In this document: piece by piece, positions 8,333 through 16,427 of the stretch
Layout: the number at the start of each line of letters is the position of its first letter
Position numbering within the stretch: the stretch's first letter is position 1
Origin: Deltaproteobacteria bacterium
Lineage (GTDB): Bacteria; Myxococcota_A; Polyangia; Polyangiales; Ga0077539
Direction of reading: 5' to 3'
Length of the DNA stretch: 38,587 nucleotides
NCBI GenBank assembly: GCA_030694465.1
Contig: JAUXYJ010000086.1
Location: forward strand, 1 to 38,587
Notes under the pieces: generated by a model
What the model was told of the DNA's origin: nothing
Database searches by the model: none
What the model saw: the letters and a program-made list of their open reading frames with translations, nothing else
Position numbers and translations under genes: made by a program

Positions 8333-8995
8333 TCAGCGGCCGAAGGCCTTGCGACGCGCTTCGAGCAATCGCTCGAGCATGTCTTGCGGCAGCGGCTGGG
8401 GCCCACCCCAGGACTGCGCGTGATGCGCGATGCAGGCCAAATGCTCGACGAGCTCAAGACGCAAGAAAGCTTGCTCGACATCCACACCCCAGGCCCACAC
8501 GCCGTTGGCCTGGACCAAGACCGCGTCGAACTTGGCGATCAGCGGCTCGATCGCGGTCACGGCGCCTGGCCCTGGCGCAGCCAGTGGGGCCAACGGGACG
8601 CGGGCACCGAGAGACACCACGGCCTCGGGTAAGAAACACGCGAGCTCACGACCACTGGCCCCCAGCGCCGTCGCATAGGGCGAGTGGGCATGAACGACCG
8701 CGGCGATGTCAGGCCTCGCGCGATAGACCGCGAGGTGAATATTGAGCTCTCCGAAGGGCTTTTTGCTGCCCGAAATCTGCGCACCCGAGGTGTCAGTCAC
8801 GACCAAGTGGCGCTCATCGAGGTCGCGCTTGGAGGTGGCCGTCGGCGTGCACACGAGGCGATCGTCGGACACGCGCGCCGAGAGATTGCCATCGTGATTG
8901 GCGACCCAGCCCTTGGTCCAGAGCGCGACGCCGTGGCGCACGAGCTCGGTGCGTGCGCGGCTCTCGACGAGCATCGCAGGACGCTTCAGCGCCAC
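8333..8995 (-). CDS. Class II aldolase/adducin family protein
   Basis: A 220-residue protein of the class II aldolase family (FucA/RhaD/AraD/MtnB), normally zinc enzymes that cleave or epimerise sugar phosphates. Seen: GNLSAR near 36-41, the catalytic-type Glu83 in FGELNIHLAVY, and the HAH zinc pair at His102 and His104 (VHAHSPYATA). The third zinc histidine of FucA sits in an NHG motif; the matching site here reads ANG (residues 163-165, QANGVWAWG), so that ligand appears replaced by Asn. The GTG start at 8995 overlaps the end of the vertex-protein gene by 10 bases, suggesting coupling. Class II aldolases are signature enzymes of the planctomycete/verrucomicrobial (PVM-type) microcompartments that handle fucose and rhamnose, and the neighbours support a microcompartment role. 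Confidence 0.88.
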   Translation of the reverse strand: MALKRPAMLVESRARTELVRHGVALWTKGWVANHDGNLSARVSDDRLVCTPTATSKRDLDERHLVVTDTSGAQISGSKKPFGELNIHLAVYRARPDIAAVVHAHSPYATALGASGRELACFLPEAVVSLGARVPLAPLAAPGPGAVTAIEPLIAKFDAVLVQANGVWAWGVDVEQAFLRLELVEHLACIAHHAQSWGGPQPLPQDMLERLLEARRKAFGR

Positions 8996-9270
8996 GATTC
9001 CTCCGCGCAGTCGACGATGCCGACGATCACATCGATGATGGGGAGCTTGTCTTTGGGGTCGAGCCCAAACATCTGCCGTGAGCCGTTGCCCTCGGAGTTA
9101 ATCAAGACCAAATCTCCCACGCCTGCCTGCGCGCGGTCCACCGCGACGATGGCCGACGCGGTGCTCTGGTCTTCGCAGTCCACTTGTTGGCAGAGCAAGA
9201 CGGTCTGCCCTTGGTATGCGGGGTGATGCACGGTCGCGACGACGGTGCCGATGACTCGCGCGAGCTTCAC
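8986..9270 (-). CDS. Microcompartment vertex protein, EutN/CcmL family (BMC-P)
   Basis: A 94-residue protein from GTG 9270 (a GTG at 9279 adds three residues). It starts KLARVIGTVVATVHHPAYQG, the characteristic opening strand of EutN/CcmL pentamers, and continues with AVDRAQAGVGDLVLI, a SEG-type turn (NSEGNGSRQ) and IIDVIVGIVD at the end. These proteins form pentamers that cap the vertices of icosahedral bacterial microcompartments. The length is normal for the family. It is 43 bases downstream of a second such gene and overlaps the aldolase start by 10 bases, so the three should be one transcript. No hexameric or trimeric shell gene is in the window. Confidence 0.93.
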   Translation of the reverse strand: MKLARVIGTVVATVHHPAYQGQTVLLCQQVDCEDQSTASAIVAVDRAQAGVGDLVLINSEGNGSRQMFGLDPKDKLPIIDVIVGIVDCAEESWR

Positions 9271-9313
9271 GAGGCACACTCACTGTGCGATCGCGCTGAC
9301 AAATCATTGGGAT

Positions 9314-9637
9314 TCATCGGGGAGCACCTTCGCTCTTCTCATGGCCGCGCACAAAAGATTTGCCCTTGGACGCGAGCACATCGAGCTCGTCAATGAGCCC
9401 TACGATGGCTGCATCAATGGGCACAAAGCTCTCTTCGAGCGCAAGCGAGGCTTCTCGAGACGAGACGTAGTACACACGCTCGCCTGGCGCCGCGCCGAGG
9501 GGATCTGCGGCCACCAAGGGGTCGCCGGTGCGCACACCGTGCGAATCCAGGGGTTCGACAATGAGCAAGCGCACACCCTCGAGGCCAGGGGCCTTCTTGG
9601 TAGCGACACACGTTCCGATCACACGGCCGAGAAACAT
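9314..9637 (-). CDS. Second microcompartment vertex protein, EutN/CcmL family
   Basis: A 107-residue BMC-P homologue starting at ATG 9637; the open frame upstream to 9796 lacks family similarity and is discarded. It shows LGRVIGTCVATKKAPGLEG, then LLIVEPLDSHG, ADPLGAAPGERVYYVSSREA and a closing PIDAAIVGLIDELDV. The usual SEGSS turn is replaced by SSREASLAL. It has a basic/charged C-terminal tail of about 20 residues beyond the fold, perhaps facing the shell exterior or lumen. It is clearly diverged from the adjacent vertex gene, so the pair is not a recent duplicate. Several non-identical BMC-P genes are normal in microcompartment loci, where they occupy different vertices. Confidence 0.92.
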   Translation of the reverse strand: MFLGRVIGTCVATKKAPGLEGVRLLIVEPLDSHGVRTGDPLVAADPLGAAPGERVYYVSSREASLALEESFVPIDAAIVGLIDELDVLASKGKSFVRGHEKSEGAPR

Positions 9638-9826
9638 GAGAGTGGGGCGGGAGCCTATCACAGACCTTGTGTGACTCGCGCCAACACAACGCGATCGGCC
9701 GCGACGTTCGCGGCACAAAGCGCGCTGCCTTGGCGCACCTCTGCGAACACGCACGGGCCCGCTCACGATGGACAGTGCCCACCGCGCGATCCCCACACAG
9801 TCCCCCGAGCCACAAGAACCTTGAGC

Positions 9827-10192
9827 CTATTTGCTCGCAGACTTCTTCGCTGCTGCGCGCTTCGCGGTGCGCTCGACCGCGTTCAATCGGTCCATCAAGC
9901 GCGGAACGGCCCACGCTTCGAAGTGCTTCTTGTAATCGAGGTCCTTGGCGCGGCCTTCGGCTGCGACGATCGCGTCGATCACGGCTGCGTGGCTCTTGAA
10001 GCGCTCGCTTGCCTTTGCAAACACGGCCTGCAAGCGCAGGAGCTTCTTGTTGGACACGCCATCAAGACCCTGTTCGTCGCTCAGACGATCGATCCAAAGG
10101 TCGCCTGCGGTGGTCTTTACCTTGGCGATAAGCTCTGCCTTGGTGCCAACTTTGCGTGCCTTAACGACTGGAGATTTGCTGTTACCACTCAT
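9827..10192 (-). CDS. Small basic helical protein, unknown
   Basis: A 121-residue protein starting at ATG 10192 with a good GAGG about 8 bases upstream. It has no signal peptide or membrane segment. The N-terminus is Lys-rich, the centre helical (repeated Leu/Ala heptad-like spacing around KKLLRLQAVFAKASERF) and the C-terminus an Arg/Lys/Ala-rich tail (ERTAKRAAAKKSASK) of the kind seen in histone-like or nucleic-acid-binding tails. I do not recognise the family. It is upstream of the vertex genes on the same strand but separated by about 190 bases, so membership in the microcompartment unit is uncertain. Confidence 0.65.
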   Translation of the reverse strand: MSGNSKSPVVKARKVGTKAELIAKVKTTAGDLWIDRLSDEQGLDGVSNKKLLRLQAVFAKASERFKSHAAVIDAIVAAEGRAKDLDYKKHFEAWAVPRLMDRLNAVERTAKRAAAKKSASK

Positions 10193-10325
10193 CGAAATAC
10201 CTCTTCGGTTCTAATGGCGACCCAGTGACCTTCACTGCGCCGCGGTCGCGAGGAAAAAACAAGAAGCGGCCCCGTAGCACACAACCGCTCGGCCCCGCAA
10301 CGCACAGCGACACATCACGGGGGAG

Positions 10326-11045
10326 TTAAATGCCCGCGATCGACGCGTCCGAGTCAGCGTCTGCGCCTTCGTTTGACTGAGATTTACCAGGGCGGAGCCG
10401 CTCGAAAGCCAAGAACAACGCGGTCACCGCGAGGCCCACAAAGAAGCCCCCTAAATGCGCAGCGTTGGCTGCCGTGCGGCCCACCGCGACGTTGCGCATG
10501 CCGACCCAGGTCGCCACGCTCTGCACGAAGAACCAACCGCAGACGGGCATCCATGCGGGCAGCGGCTCGATGCGGAGGAGGTTCCAGACGGTGATGGGCT
10601 CGCGAGGATAGAGAAGCAATCGCGCAGCCAAAATCCCCGCGATCGCGGCCGAGGCGCCCACCATGGGCACGCTGGCCTCAGGGGTCGTCGCCCACTGTGC
10701 GACCGCTCCGCCGAGGCCCGAGATGACAAACAGCGAAGCAAACCGCACGTGCCCTAAGCGCGACTCGACCCTGTCGCCAAAGACCCACAGGTAGAGCGCG
10801 TTGATGGCCAAGTGCGCGACGCTGGTGTGAAGCCAGAGGGCGCTCAGCGCGCGCGTCCACGGGCCCAACATCTCGTCACTCTTGTCCACGAGGTCCGGCA
10901 CAAACGCGAGCGCTTCGAGCCACGCTTGCTGCGTGTACGGGTCGCGCGTCCGATGAAACACAAAGCCCGCGCCACACAAGAGCAGCACGGTCCAGGTGAC
11001 CCAGGGTGTCTTGTGCGACGGTTTCGGCTCCCAAAGTGGAATCAT
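10326..11045 (-). CDS. Rhomboid-family intramembrane serine protease
   Basis: A 239-residue polytopic membrane protein with the rhomboid catalytic pattern. The HxxxN element is HLAIN (His78, Asn82) in a transmembrane segment beginning HTSVAHLAINALYLWVFG. The nucleophile is Ser132 in GASAAIAG, and the base is His197 in AAHLGGFFVG. Six hydrophobic helices can be counted (about 16-30, 70-90, 100-118, 128-145, 168-182, 195-215). The C-terminus is acidic and cytoplasmic-looking. Rhomboids cut transmembrane helices near their ends; the substrate is unknown. Fifty-seven bases separate it from the upstream aminotransferase gene on the same strand, so co-transcription is possible. The start is ATG 11045. 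Confidence 0.9.
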   Translation of the reverse strand: MIPLWEPKPSHKTPWVTWTVLLLCGAGFVFHRTRDPYTQQAWLEALAFVPDLVDKSDEMLGPWTRALSALWLHTSVAHLAINALYLWVFGDRVESRLGHVRFASLFVISGLGGAVAQWATTPEASVPMVGASAAIAGILAARLLLYPREPITVWNLLRIEPLPAWMPVCGWFFVQSVATWVGMRNVAVGRTAANAAHLGGFFVGLAVTALFLAFERLRPGKSQSNEGADADSDASIAGI

Positions 11046-11102
11046 CGTGGATTGGCTCGGCGCTATGAAACCCGCCAGAGCGCGAAGGTGTTCCGAGGAC
11101 GG

Positions 11103-12299
11103 CTACGCATTGCGAACATCGAGCTTGGTCGCCAAGACTTCGGCGAGCTTATGGTACTCGTCGAGGCTGTTGTACCACTGCGCAGAGACCCTCAGACACC
11201 TGTGATTTTGCTCGCCAAATACAAACACTGGGACCTCAATGTTTGACTCTCGCGCGAGCTCTTCGTGCAAGGGATCCAATGGCAACGGCCCCTCCGAGAT
11301 CCTCGCGCCCTTGCGTGGCGGAAGGATCACCGTGGCCATCGAGCCAATCATCGAGGGTGGAGCACACTCCGCGAGACCCAACCGCTCACACAACACGGCC
11401 CGTGCTTGCAGCGCGAGCGCCTGGTTGTGATCCATCACGCCCTGCATTTTGTCAGGACAAAGGCTTTCCAAAAACGCGATCGCCCGCGGGATCGTGAGCA
11501 CCGCCGTAGGATCAAATGTGCCACACCAGTCGTGCTCAAGCCGAAAGCGCGAGCGGTGCGAACGCGGATCATTGGCGCCGTGCGAGATCACCAGAGGGCG
11601 GATGAGATGCTGCCGATCGCGACGCACATGCAAGAGGGCAGCGCCCTTCGGAGCGCAGAGCCATTTGTGCGCGTTGCCTGTAAAATAAGCCGCGCCCAAG
11701 AGATCCAATGAGAGCGGGATCATCCCTGGCGCGTGCGCCCCATCGATCAGCGAGTCGACCCCGAGCTCGCTCAGCGCGCTCACCAAGCGCTCAATCGGAA
11801 GCACCAGCGCCGTTGGCGAAGTGACCCAATCGAGCAACGCCAAGCGCGTACGCGGAGTCACGGCCGCGAGCACCGCGTCTTCGGCCTGTGAGGGGTCATC
11901 AATCGCGAACGGGATCTTGGCGACGACCACCTTGGCGCCCGAGCGCGAAGCTACAAAATCGAGTGCATTTTTGCATGCATTGTACGCATGGTCCGTTGTG
12001 AGGAGCTCGTCTCCAGGGGCAAACGTGAGCGAGCGCAGGACCGTGTTGACCCCCTCGCTCGCGTTGCGCACAAACGCGAGGTCCTCGGCGTTGGCCCCAA
12101 AGCGCGGAGCGATCAGCGCGCGCGTGTGATCAAGCTCGGCCTCGAGCTCACGTGCCAAGAAGCGCACGGGGTTGCGCTCCATGCGGGCGCGCAGGCTCGC
12201 TTGCGTCTCTTGCACCACGCGCGGACACGCTCCGAACGAGCCGTGATTTAAGAACAGGGTCTCGGGCTCGATCGACCAATGGGCCTTGCGCTCGCTCAC
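11103..12299 (-). CDS. Class V aminotransferase, isopenicillin-N-epimerase-like
   Basis: A PLP fold-type I protein of about 398 residues. Seen: LNHGSFGACP near the N-terminus, NASEGVNTVLRSL, the DGAHAPG aspartate and the PLP lysine in GNAHKWLCAPKG (about Lys212). This pattern is shared by isopenicillin N epimerases, cysteine desulfurase-like and hercynylcysteine lyase (EgtE)-type proteins, so the substrate is open. The GTG start at 12299 overlaps the stop of the upstream lipoprotein gene as GTGA, a classic coupling arrangement; a GTG at 12308 is an alternative. The HGSFG opening is typical of the epimerase branch. No beta-lactam or ergothioneine genes are nearby, so an amino-acid desulfurase, lyase or racemase role is as likely as the family name. 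Confidence 0.85.
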   Translation of the reverse strand: MSERKAHWSIEPETLFLNHGSFGACPRVVQETQASLRARMERNPVRFLARELEAELDHTRALIAPRFGANAEDLAFVRNASEGVNTVLRSLTFAPGDELLTTDHAYNACKNALDFVASRSGAKVVVAKIPFAIDDPSQAEDAVLAAVTPRTRLALLDWVTSPTALVLPIERLVSALSELGVDSLIDGAHAPGMIPLSLDLLGAAYFTGNAHKWLCAPKGAALLHVRRDRQHLIRPLVISHGANDPRSHRSRFRLEHDWCGTFDPTAVLTIPRAIAFLESLCPDKMQGVMDHNQALALQARAVLCERLGLAECAPPSMIGSMATVILPPRKGARISEGPLPLDPLHEELARESNIEVPVFVFGEQNHRCLRVSAQWYNSLDEYHKLAEVLATKLDVRNA

Positions 12300-13426
12300 G
12301 GAAAGCACGTGGACTGTCCGGGATTTTGCAGCGCAAATGCAGACATACGCCCCGCGGCTGCAGCGAGTGGGCTGTCCATCACCATGGGCTCAAAGGCCAC
12401 AGCCGAGGCCATCACCGCCCGGTACGCGAGGCTCACATCAAGCTCTCTTGAGTCCGCCGCCCCGGTCACGCACGTGCGCGAAGAGAGCGAAGAGTCCACC
12501 GCGCCCTGGGGCGTCACGCGCGAGGCAAGCCAGCGCGCTGCGGACTCGACGCGATCGCGCCGTGTCGCGCATTCGCCGGGCGAAACAAGCGAGAAGATAT
12601 CCATCGCGTTGGCCACCATCGCGCTCTGTCGGTTGGTGTCCCACTGCCCGCGCTCGTCGATCGCGGCGCCCGCATTAGGCCCGCTCGTCGCGAGCGTGTT
12701 GAGAGACGCGTCCAAGAGCTGCAGGCCCAGCGTGACGGCGAAGCGTTGGTTCGCGAGCTGACCACAAGCGACCATAAATCTCGCCGCTTGAGACAGCCTC
12801 CAGCCGTTAAATTGCTCGGCGATCTGAAATCCGACCGCGTCGCCGGTGGTGTCATCGAGCACAGTCGCGATCGCTGCGCTCTGCGCGTTGGCGCGGACTC
12901 CGAGCGACAGATCCGCGGTGAATCCTCGCGTGCGCAACATGGCAATGCAGCGATCCCCTAGCTCAACCACCGGGTTAAGCGTGTCGTCCTCGGTGGGCAT
13001 GCCCTCGATCACGCGCAGGGGCGGACGGGCTGCAAAGTCACTGTACGTTCGATCGAGCGTGTCTTCGATGCGACGAAAGAGCGTCTGGCTCGCGTCGAGG
13101 TCTCCGCTCGCGATCGCCATGCGGAGCACAAACCCGGCGCTGCTCATGCGCATCGCGCCGGGCATGGCGATGGGGACCGACGCCGTGCGATTAAACGCGA
13201 CCACGGGCGCGATTTCGCCAGCAAATTGGGTGGCCATTTGCTGATCGAGGGCGTCACCTGCGATGGCGCTGCACGCGGTGCACGCGGGAGGGGCCATAGG
13301 GCTGGACGCGTCGTCGGACATCTCAGCGTCGGCCGGGGCGCCACACGGATCAGCCGCGGGGGGCGTGTTGCATGCGGCCGTAGCCACAGCGAAGAACAGA
13401 ACATGGCGCGCGCGAAGCAAGCTCAT
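12296..13426 (-). CDS. Lipoprotein of unknown function
   Basis: A 376-residue protein from ATG 13426, beginning with a signal whose lipobox is ATAAC (Cys19), so it is likely an envelope lipoprotein. The frame remains open up to 13888 but that part runs antisense to ptsH and is discarded. Early Cys residues (PPACTACSAIAG) lie just after the linker. The body is mostly helical with repeated aromatic/Ala helices (for example NGWRLSQAARFMVACGQL and the stretch around WLASRVTPQG), reminiscent of alpha/alpha-barrel folds such as alginate-lyase-like or other toroid proteins; that fold guess is weak. It is translationally coupled to the class V aminotransferase and divergent from ptsH. Confidence 0.7.
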   Translation of the reverse strand: MSLLRARHVLFFAVATAACNTPPAADPCGAPADAEMSDDASSPMAPPACTACSAIAGDALDQQMATQFAGEIAPVVAFNRTASVPIAMPGAMRMSSAGFVLRMAIASGDLDASQTLFRRIEDTLDRTYSDFAARPPLRVIEGMPTEDDTLNPVVELGDRCIAMLRTRGFTADLSLGVRANAQSAAIATVLDDTTGDAVGFQIAEQFNGWRLSQAARFMVACGQLANQRFAVTLGLQLLDASLNTLATSGPNAGAAIDERGQWDTNRQSAMVANAMDIFSLVSPGECATRRDRVESAARWLASRVTPQGAVDSSLSSRTCVTGAADSRELDVSLAYRAVMASAVAFEPMVMDSPLAAAAGRMSAFALQNPGQSTCFP

Positions 13427-13524
13427 TGAGCGGTGGAGTCTATCGCGACAGGGCACTGGGTGGCACGCGCTGAGCGATTTCGTGCGTGAACCTGCGCTGG
13501 GTGGCCCGAGAATTCGCGCAGAAC

Positions 13525-13537
13525 GTGCAGTGTGCAC
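13525..13537. promoter_or_regulatory. Short palindrome upstream of ptsH
   Basis: In the 177-base divergent spacer between the lipoprotein gene and ptsH, GTGCA and TGCAC form a perfect 5-base inverted repeat around a 3-base centre, 66 bases before the ptsH start. It could be an operator half-site pair, but a palindrome this short arises easily by chance. I did not find a second copy nearby. Confidence 0.2.
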
Positions 13538-13603
13538 AGAGTGTGTGCGATGCTCGGCGAGCAGAGAGGGTGTCGCGCGAGGAGCGCGGCAGAGAGACTC
13601 ATC

Positions 13604-13876
13604 GTGGCCGAGGCAACAGACAGCTTCACCATCGTCAACGAGCGCGGGATGCACGCGCGACCGGCATCCAAGTTGGTGCGGCTCGCGTCGTCGTTTCGGT
13701 CGGACGTGACCGTCGAGAAAGACGGTGAAATTCGCAACGGAAAGAGCGTCATGGGCATCTTGCTCCTTTGTGGGGGCAAGGGCACGGTGCTCACCGTGCG
13801 CGCGGCCGGCGACGACGCCGAGGATGCGGTCAGAGCCATCGGCAAGCTCATCGCCGAAGGGTTTGGAGAAGAGTAA
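13604..13876 (+). CDS. ptsH: Phosphocarrier protein HPr
   Basis: A 90-residue HPr, the small phosphocarrier between enzyme I and EIIA proteins of the phosphotransferase system. It carries the phosphorylatable His17 in GMHARPASKLV and the regulatory Ser48 in NGKSVMGILLL, the site used by HPr kinase, in the expected spacing. The start is GTG 13604 with an AGAGAG about 7 bases upstream; the longer frame from 13532 adds residues before the normal HPr start. The stop is directly followed by the ptsI start codon, so the two are one operon. No sugar permease (EIIB/EIIC) lies in the window, so a regulatory or nitrogen-type PTS is likely. Confidence 0.95.
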   Translation: MAEATDSFTIVNERGMHARPASKLVRLASSFRSDVTVEKDGEIRNGKSVMGILLLCGGKGTVLTVRAAGDDAEDAVRAIGKLIAEGFGEE

Positions 13877-15691
13877 GTGGGCACACACGCGGGTGGCCCC
13901 GATGACTCAGGGCGCAGAGCAGGGCTGACCGAAGAGCCCCCCAGCCGTCTCGTGGGAGGCGCTGCCTCACCGGGGCTCCTCGTGGGGCGCGCGCTCTTGT
14001 TTGAGCGCCGCCGAGTCAACGTGCCCAAACGACACGTCGAAGACAGCGAGGTCGAGACCGAGGTCGCGCGCTTGCGTGGTGCCATCGACGCAGCCCGCGC
14101 GCAGCTACGTGCGATCCGCGCGACGCTGCCCGAGGACTCGCAAGATCACTCGCTCATTCTCGAAGCGCACTTGCTCATGCTCGACGACGCGCTCTTGGTC
14201 GACGACACCGAGGACGTGATCCGCGTTGAAAAAATCAACGCCGAGTGGGGTCTGCGCCGCACCGTAGAGAAGATCAAGGCTCTGTTTGAGCGCGCCGAAG
14301 ACGACTATTTTCGTGAGCGTCGCAGCGACGTGGACTTCGTCGGCGAGCGGGTCCTGCGGCAGCTCATGGGTCACTCGCAAGAGCTGCCCAAGGCACACGA
14401 CGATGGCCAGCCCACGATCCTCGTCGCGCACGAGCTCTCACCCGCGGACATCGCGAGTCTGCCTGGCAAGGGCGTCGCCGGGTTTGTCACGGACGTGGGC
14501 AGCACGACCTCGCATACGGCCATCTTGGCGAGGGCCATGCAGCTGGTGGCTGTGGTGGGCGCGCAGACCGCGACAAAGTTCATCGCGACTGGAGATTTGC
14601 TGGTACTTGACGGCCTCAAGGGCGTCGTCGTCCTGCGCCCAGGTGCCGCGGATTTGCTCGCCGCGGACCGTCGCAAAAAGCGCTATGCGCTCTTTGTAAA
14701 GAGCCTGGATGCACAGCGCGATCGCATCGCCGCGATGAAGTGTGGGACCCCTGTCGCGCTGCGGGCAAACATTGAGCTTCCGCCCGAAGCGCAGATCGCA
14801 GTGGACCATGGTGCCGACGGCGTGGGGCTCTATCGAACAGAGTTTTTGTACATCGATCGCAGATCACCGCCGCCCGAAGAAGAGCAGTTTGAGGTCTATC
14901 GCGGGATCGTAAAGACCGTCTCGCCACGGATTGTCACGCTGCGCACGTTTGACATCGGCGGGGACAAGTTCAGCACCGCGTTTAGGCTCCCGCGCGAGAT
15001 GAACCCCGCGCTCGGGCTCAGGGCCGTCCGACTTGCTCTGCAAGAACGCGAGGTATTTCGCACGCAATTGCGCGCCATGCTGCGCGCCGCGATGGAAGGC
15101 CCCGTGCGCATCATGGTGCCGATGATCGCGACCCTGAGCGAGCTACGTGAAGTAAAAACCGAGCTCGCGTTGGCGCGCCAAGAGCTCGCCGAGCGCAACA
15201 TTCACGTCAACGACGTGCCACTGGGCGTCATGATTGAGACGCCCAGCGCGGTCTTTATGGCAGATCAGCTCGCGCGAGAGAGCGCGTTCTTCTCGATCGG
15301 GACCAATGACTTGGTGCAGTATTCGCTCGCGATTGACCGAGGAAACGAGCACGTAGCGTTTATGGCGCGACCGTTTGATCCTGCCATTTTGCGAGCGATT
15401 TCGATGACCGTCCGCGCCGCCCACGCCGCAGGCATCCCCTGTTCGCTCTGCGGAACCATGGCCTCGGACCTCCTCGCCGCCCCGCTCTTGGTAGGCCTCG
15501 GTCTGCGCGAGCTCAGCGTGGATCCCCACGCGATCGCGTCGGTCAAAGCGGCCCTCTCGCGCATCACGCTGCGCGAAGCCGAAGCCCTCGCCGTCGAGGT
15601 GCTCGACTGCGACACCGCGGAGACGGTCAAGACGCGTGTCGAGGCTCAATTTGCAGGCTCTATGCGTGATCTTCTCGAGCCCGCAGAGTGA
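13877..15691 (+). CDS. ptsI: PTS enzyme I (phosphoenolpyruvate-protein phosphotransferase)
   Basis: A 604-residue enzyme I that takes phosphate from PEP onto a histidine and passes it to HPr. The active His213 lies in GSTTSHTAILAR. The C-terminal TIM barrel shows the PEP-binding stretches TLRTFDIGGDK, VPLGVMIETPSA and SIGTNDLVQY, and the conserved Cys in SLCGTMASD. The GTG 13877 start follows the ptsH stop without a gap and has a GGAG 9 bases upstream inside ptsH. It gives an N-terminal extension of about 25 residues before the usual ASPG start; GTG 13952 would give the standard length. It converges on rlmB with four bases between stops, so there is no room for a separate terminator. Confidence 0.95.
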   Translation: MGTHAGGPDDSGRRAGLTEEPPSRLVGGAASPGLLVGRALLFERRRVNVPKRHVEDSEVETEVARLRGAIDAARAQLRAIRATLPEDSQDHSLILEAHLLMLDDALLVDDTEDVIRVEKINAEWGLRRTVEKIKALFERAEDDYFRERRSDVDFVGERVLRQLMGHSQELPKAHDDGQPTILVAHELSPADIASLPGKGVAGFVTDVGSTTSHTAILARAMQLVAVVGAQTATKFIATGDLLVLDGLKGVVVLRPGAADLLAADRRKKRYALFVKSLDAQRDRIAAMKCGTPVALRANIELPPEAQIAVDHGADGVGLYRTEFLYIDRRSPPPEEEQFEVYRGIVKTVSPRIVTLRTFDIGGDKFSTAFRLPREMNPALGLRAVRLALQEREVFRTQLRAMLRAAMEGPVRIMVPMIATLSELREVKTELALARQELAERNIHVNDVPLGVMIETPSAVFMADQLARESAFFSIGTNDLVQYSLAIDRGNEHVAFMARPFDPAILRAISMTVRAAHAAGIPCSLCGTMASDLLAAPLLVGLGLRELSVDPHAIASVKAALSRITLREAEALAVEVLDCDTAETVKTRVEAQFAGSMRDLLEPAE

Positions 15692-15695
15692 GATT

Positions 15696-16427
15696 CTAGC
15701 GGGTTCGGGCGCGCTGACGTTGGCACTCGTAGAGCGCCACCGCGGTGGCCACAGCGACATTGAGCGAGTCCATCGGAGGCTTCATCGGGATCTTCGCGAG
15801 GTGTGTGCATCGCTCACGCACGAGCCTGCGCAGGCCATACCCCTCTGACCCGAGCACCAGCGCGATGGGTCCGCTGAGATCGAGATCCTCGAGATTGTGC
15901 TCAGCGTTTGCGTCGAGCCCCACCGTGGCATAGCCGTCTTCGCCCAGCGATTGCAGCGTGCGCGAGAGGTTTGTCACGCGGGCTACAGGGACGAGCTCTG
16001 TGGCAGCCATGCTCACCCGCACCACGGCGCCATTGATGGGCGCGCTGCGGTCTTTGGGCACGATCACGCCGTTGACCCCGAAGGCAGCCGAGGTGCGCAG
16101 GATCGAGCCCACATTGCCTGGGTCGGTGATCTCATCGAGACACAAGAGCAAGGGCGAGCTTGTGCTCTGAGACAAGACCGTCTCGAGCTCGGTGTACGTG
16201 AAGTTTCCTGAGATCATCACGATGCCCTCGTGCTTGCTGTCGTGTGTGAGCGCGTCGAGCTCACGACGTGGGCGTTCGTAGACGGGCAATCGTCCGTGCT
16301 GCGTGGGCGCAAGCATCGCGCGCACCGTTCGGTCAGGGTCTGCACCATCGATCAAGATCACGTCGGGATCGGCACCGGACTCAAGCGCGCGACGGACTGA
16401 TTCGCGGCCCCAAAGCATTCGTTTCAT
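15696..16427 (-). CDS. rlmB: 23S rRNA 2'-O-ribose methyltransferase (RlmB/TrmH SPOUT family)
   Basis: A 243-residue SPOUT methyltransferase. The N-terminal substrate-binding part starts WGRESVRRALESG. The catalytic domain has the three knot motifs: DEITDPGNVGSILRTSAAFG, LVLGSEGYGLRRLV and PMKPPMDSLNVAVATAVALY. This matches RlmB, which methylates G2251 in 23S rRNA using S-adenosylmethionine; other TrmH-type enzymes acting on different rRNA or tRNA positions cannot be excluded. The ATG 16427 overlaps the fmt stop as ATGA, indicating translational coupling. It is the last gene of the SUMF1-like/fmt/rlmB set. Confidence 0.92.
   Translation of the reverse strand: MKRMLWGRESVRRALESGADPDVILIDGADPDRTVRAMLAPTQHGRLPVYERPRRELDALTHDSKHEGIVMISGNFTYTELETVLSQSTSSPLLLCLDEITDPGNVGSILRTSAAFGVNGVIVPKDRSAPINGAVVRVSMAATELVPVARVTNLSRTLQSLGEDGYATVGLDANAEHNLEDLDLSGPIALVLGSEGYGLRRLVRERCTHLAKIPMKPPMDSLNVAVATAVALYECQRQRARTR

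Noticed and set aside
9245..10228. 327-codon plus-strand open frame over the vertex genes
   Set aside because: Antisense to two EutN/CcmL genes and a small gene with a ribosome site; no domain seen.
13427..13888. N-terminal extension of the lipoprotein at 12296-13426
   Set aside because: The extra residues are antisense to ptsH and precede a proper signal peptide starting at ATG 13426.
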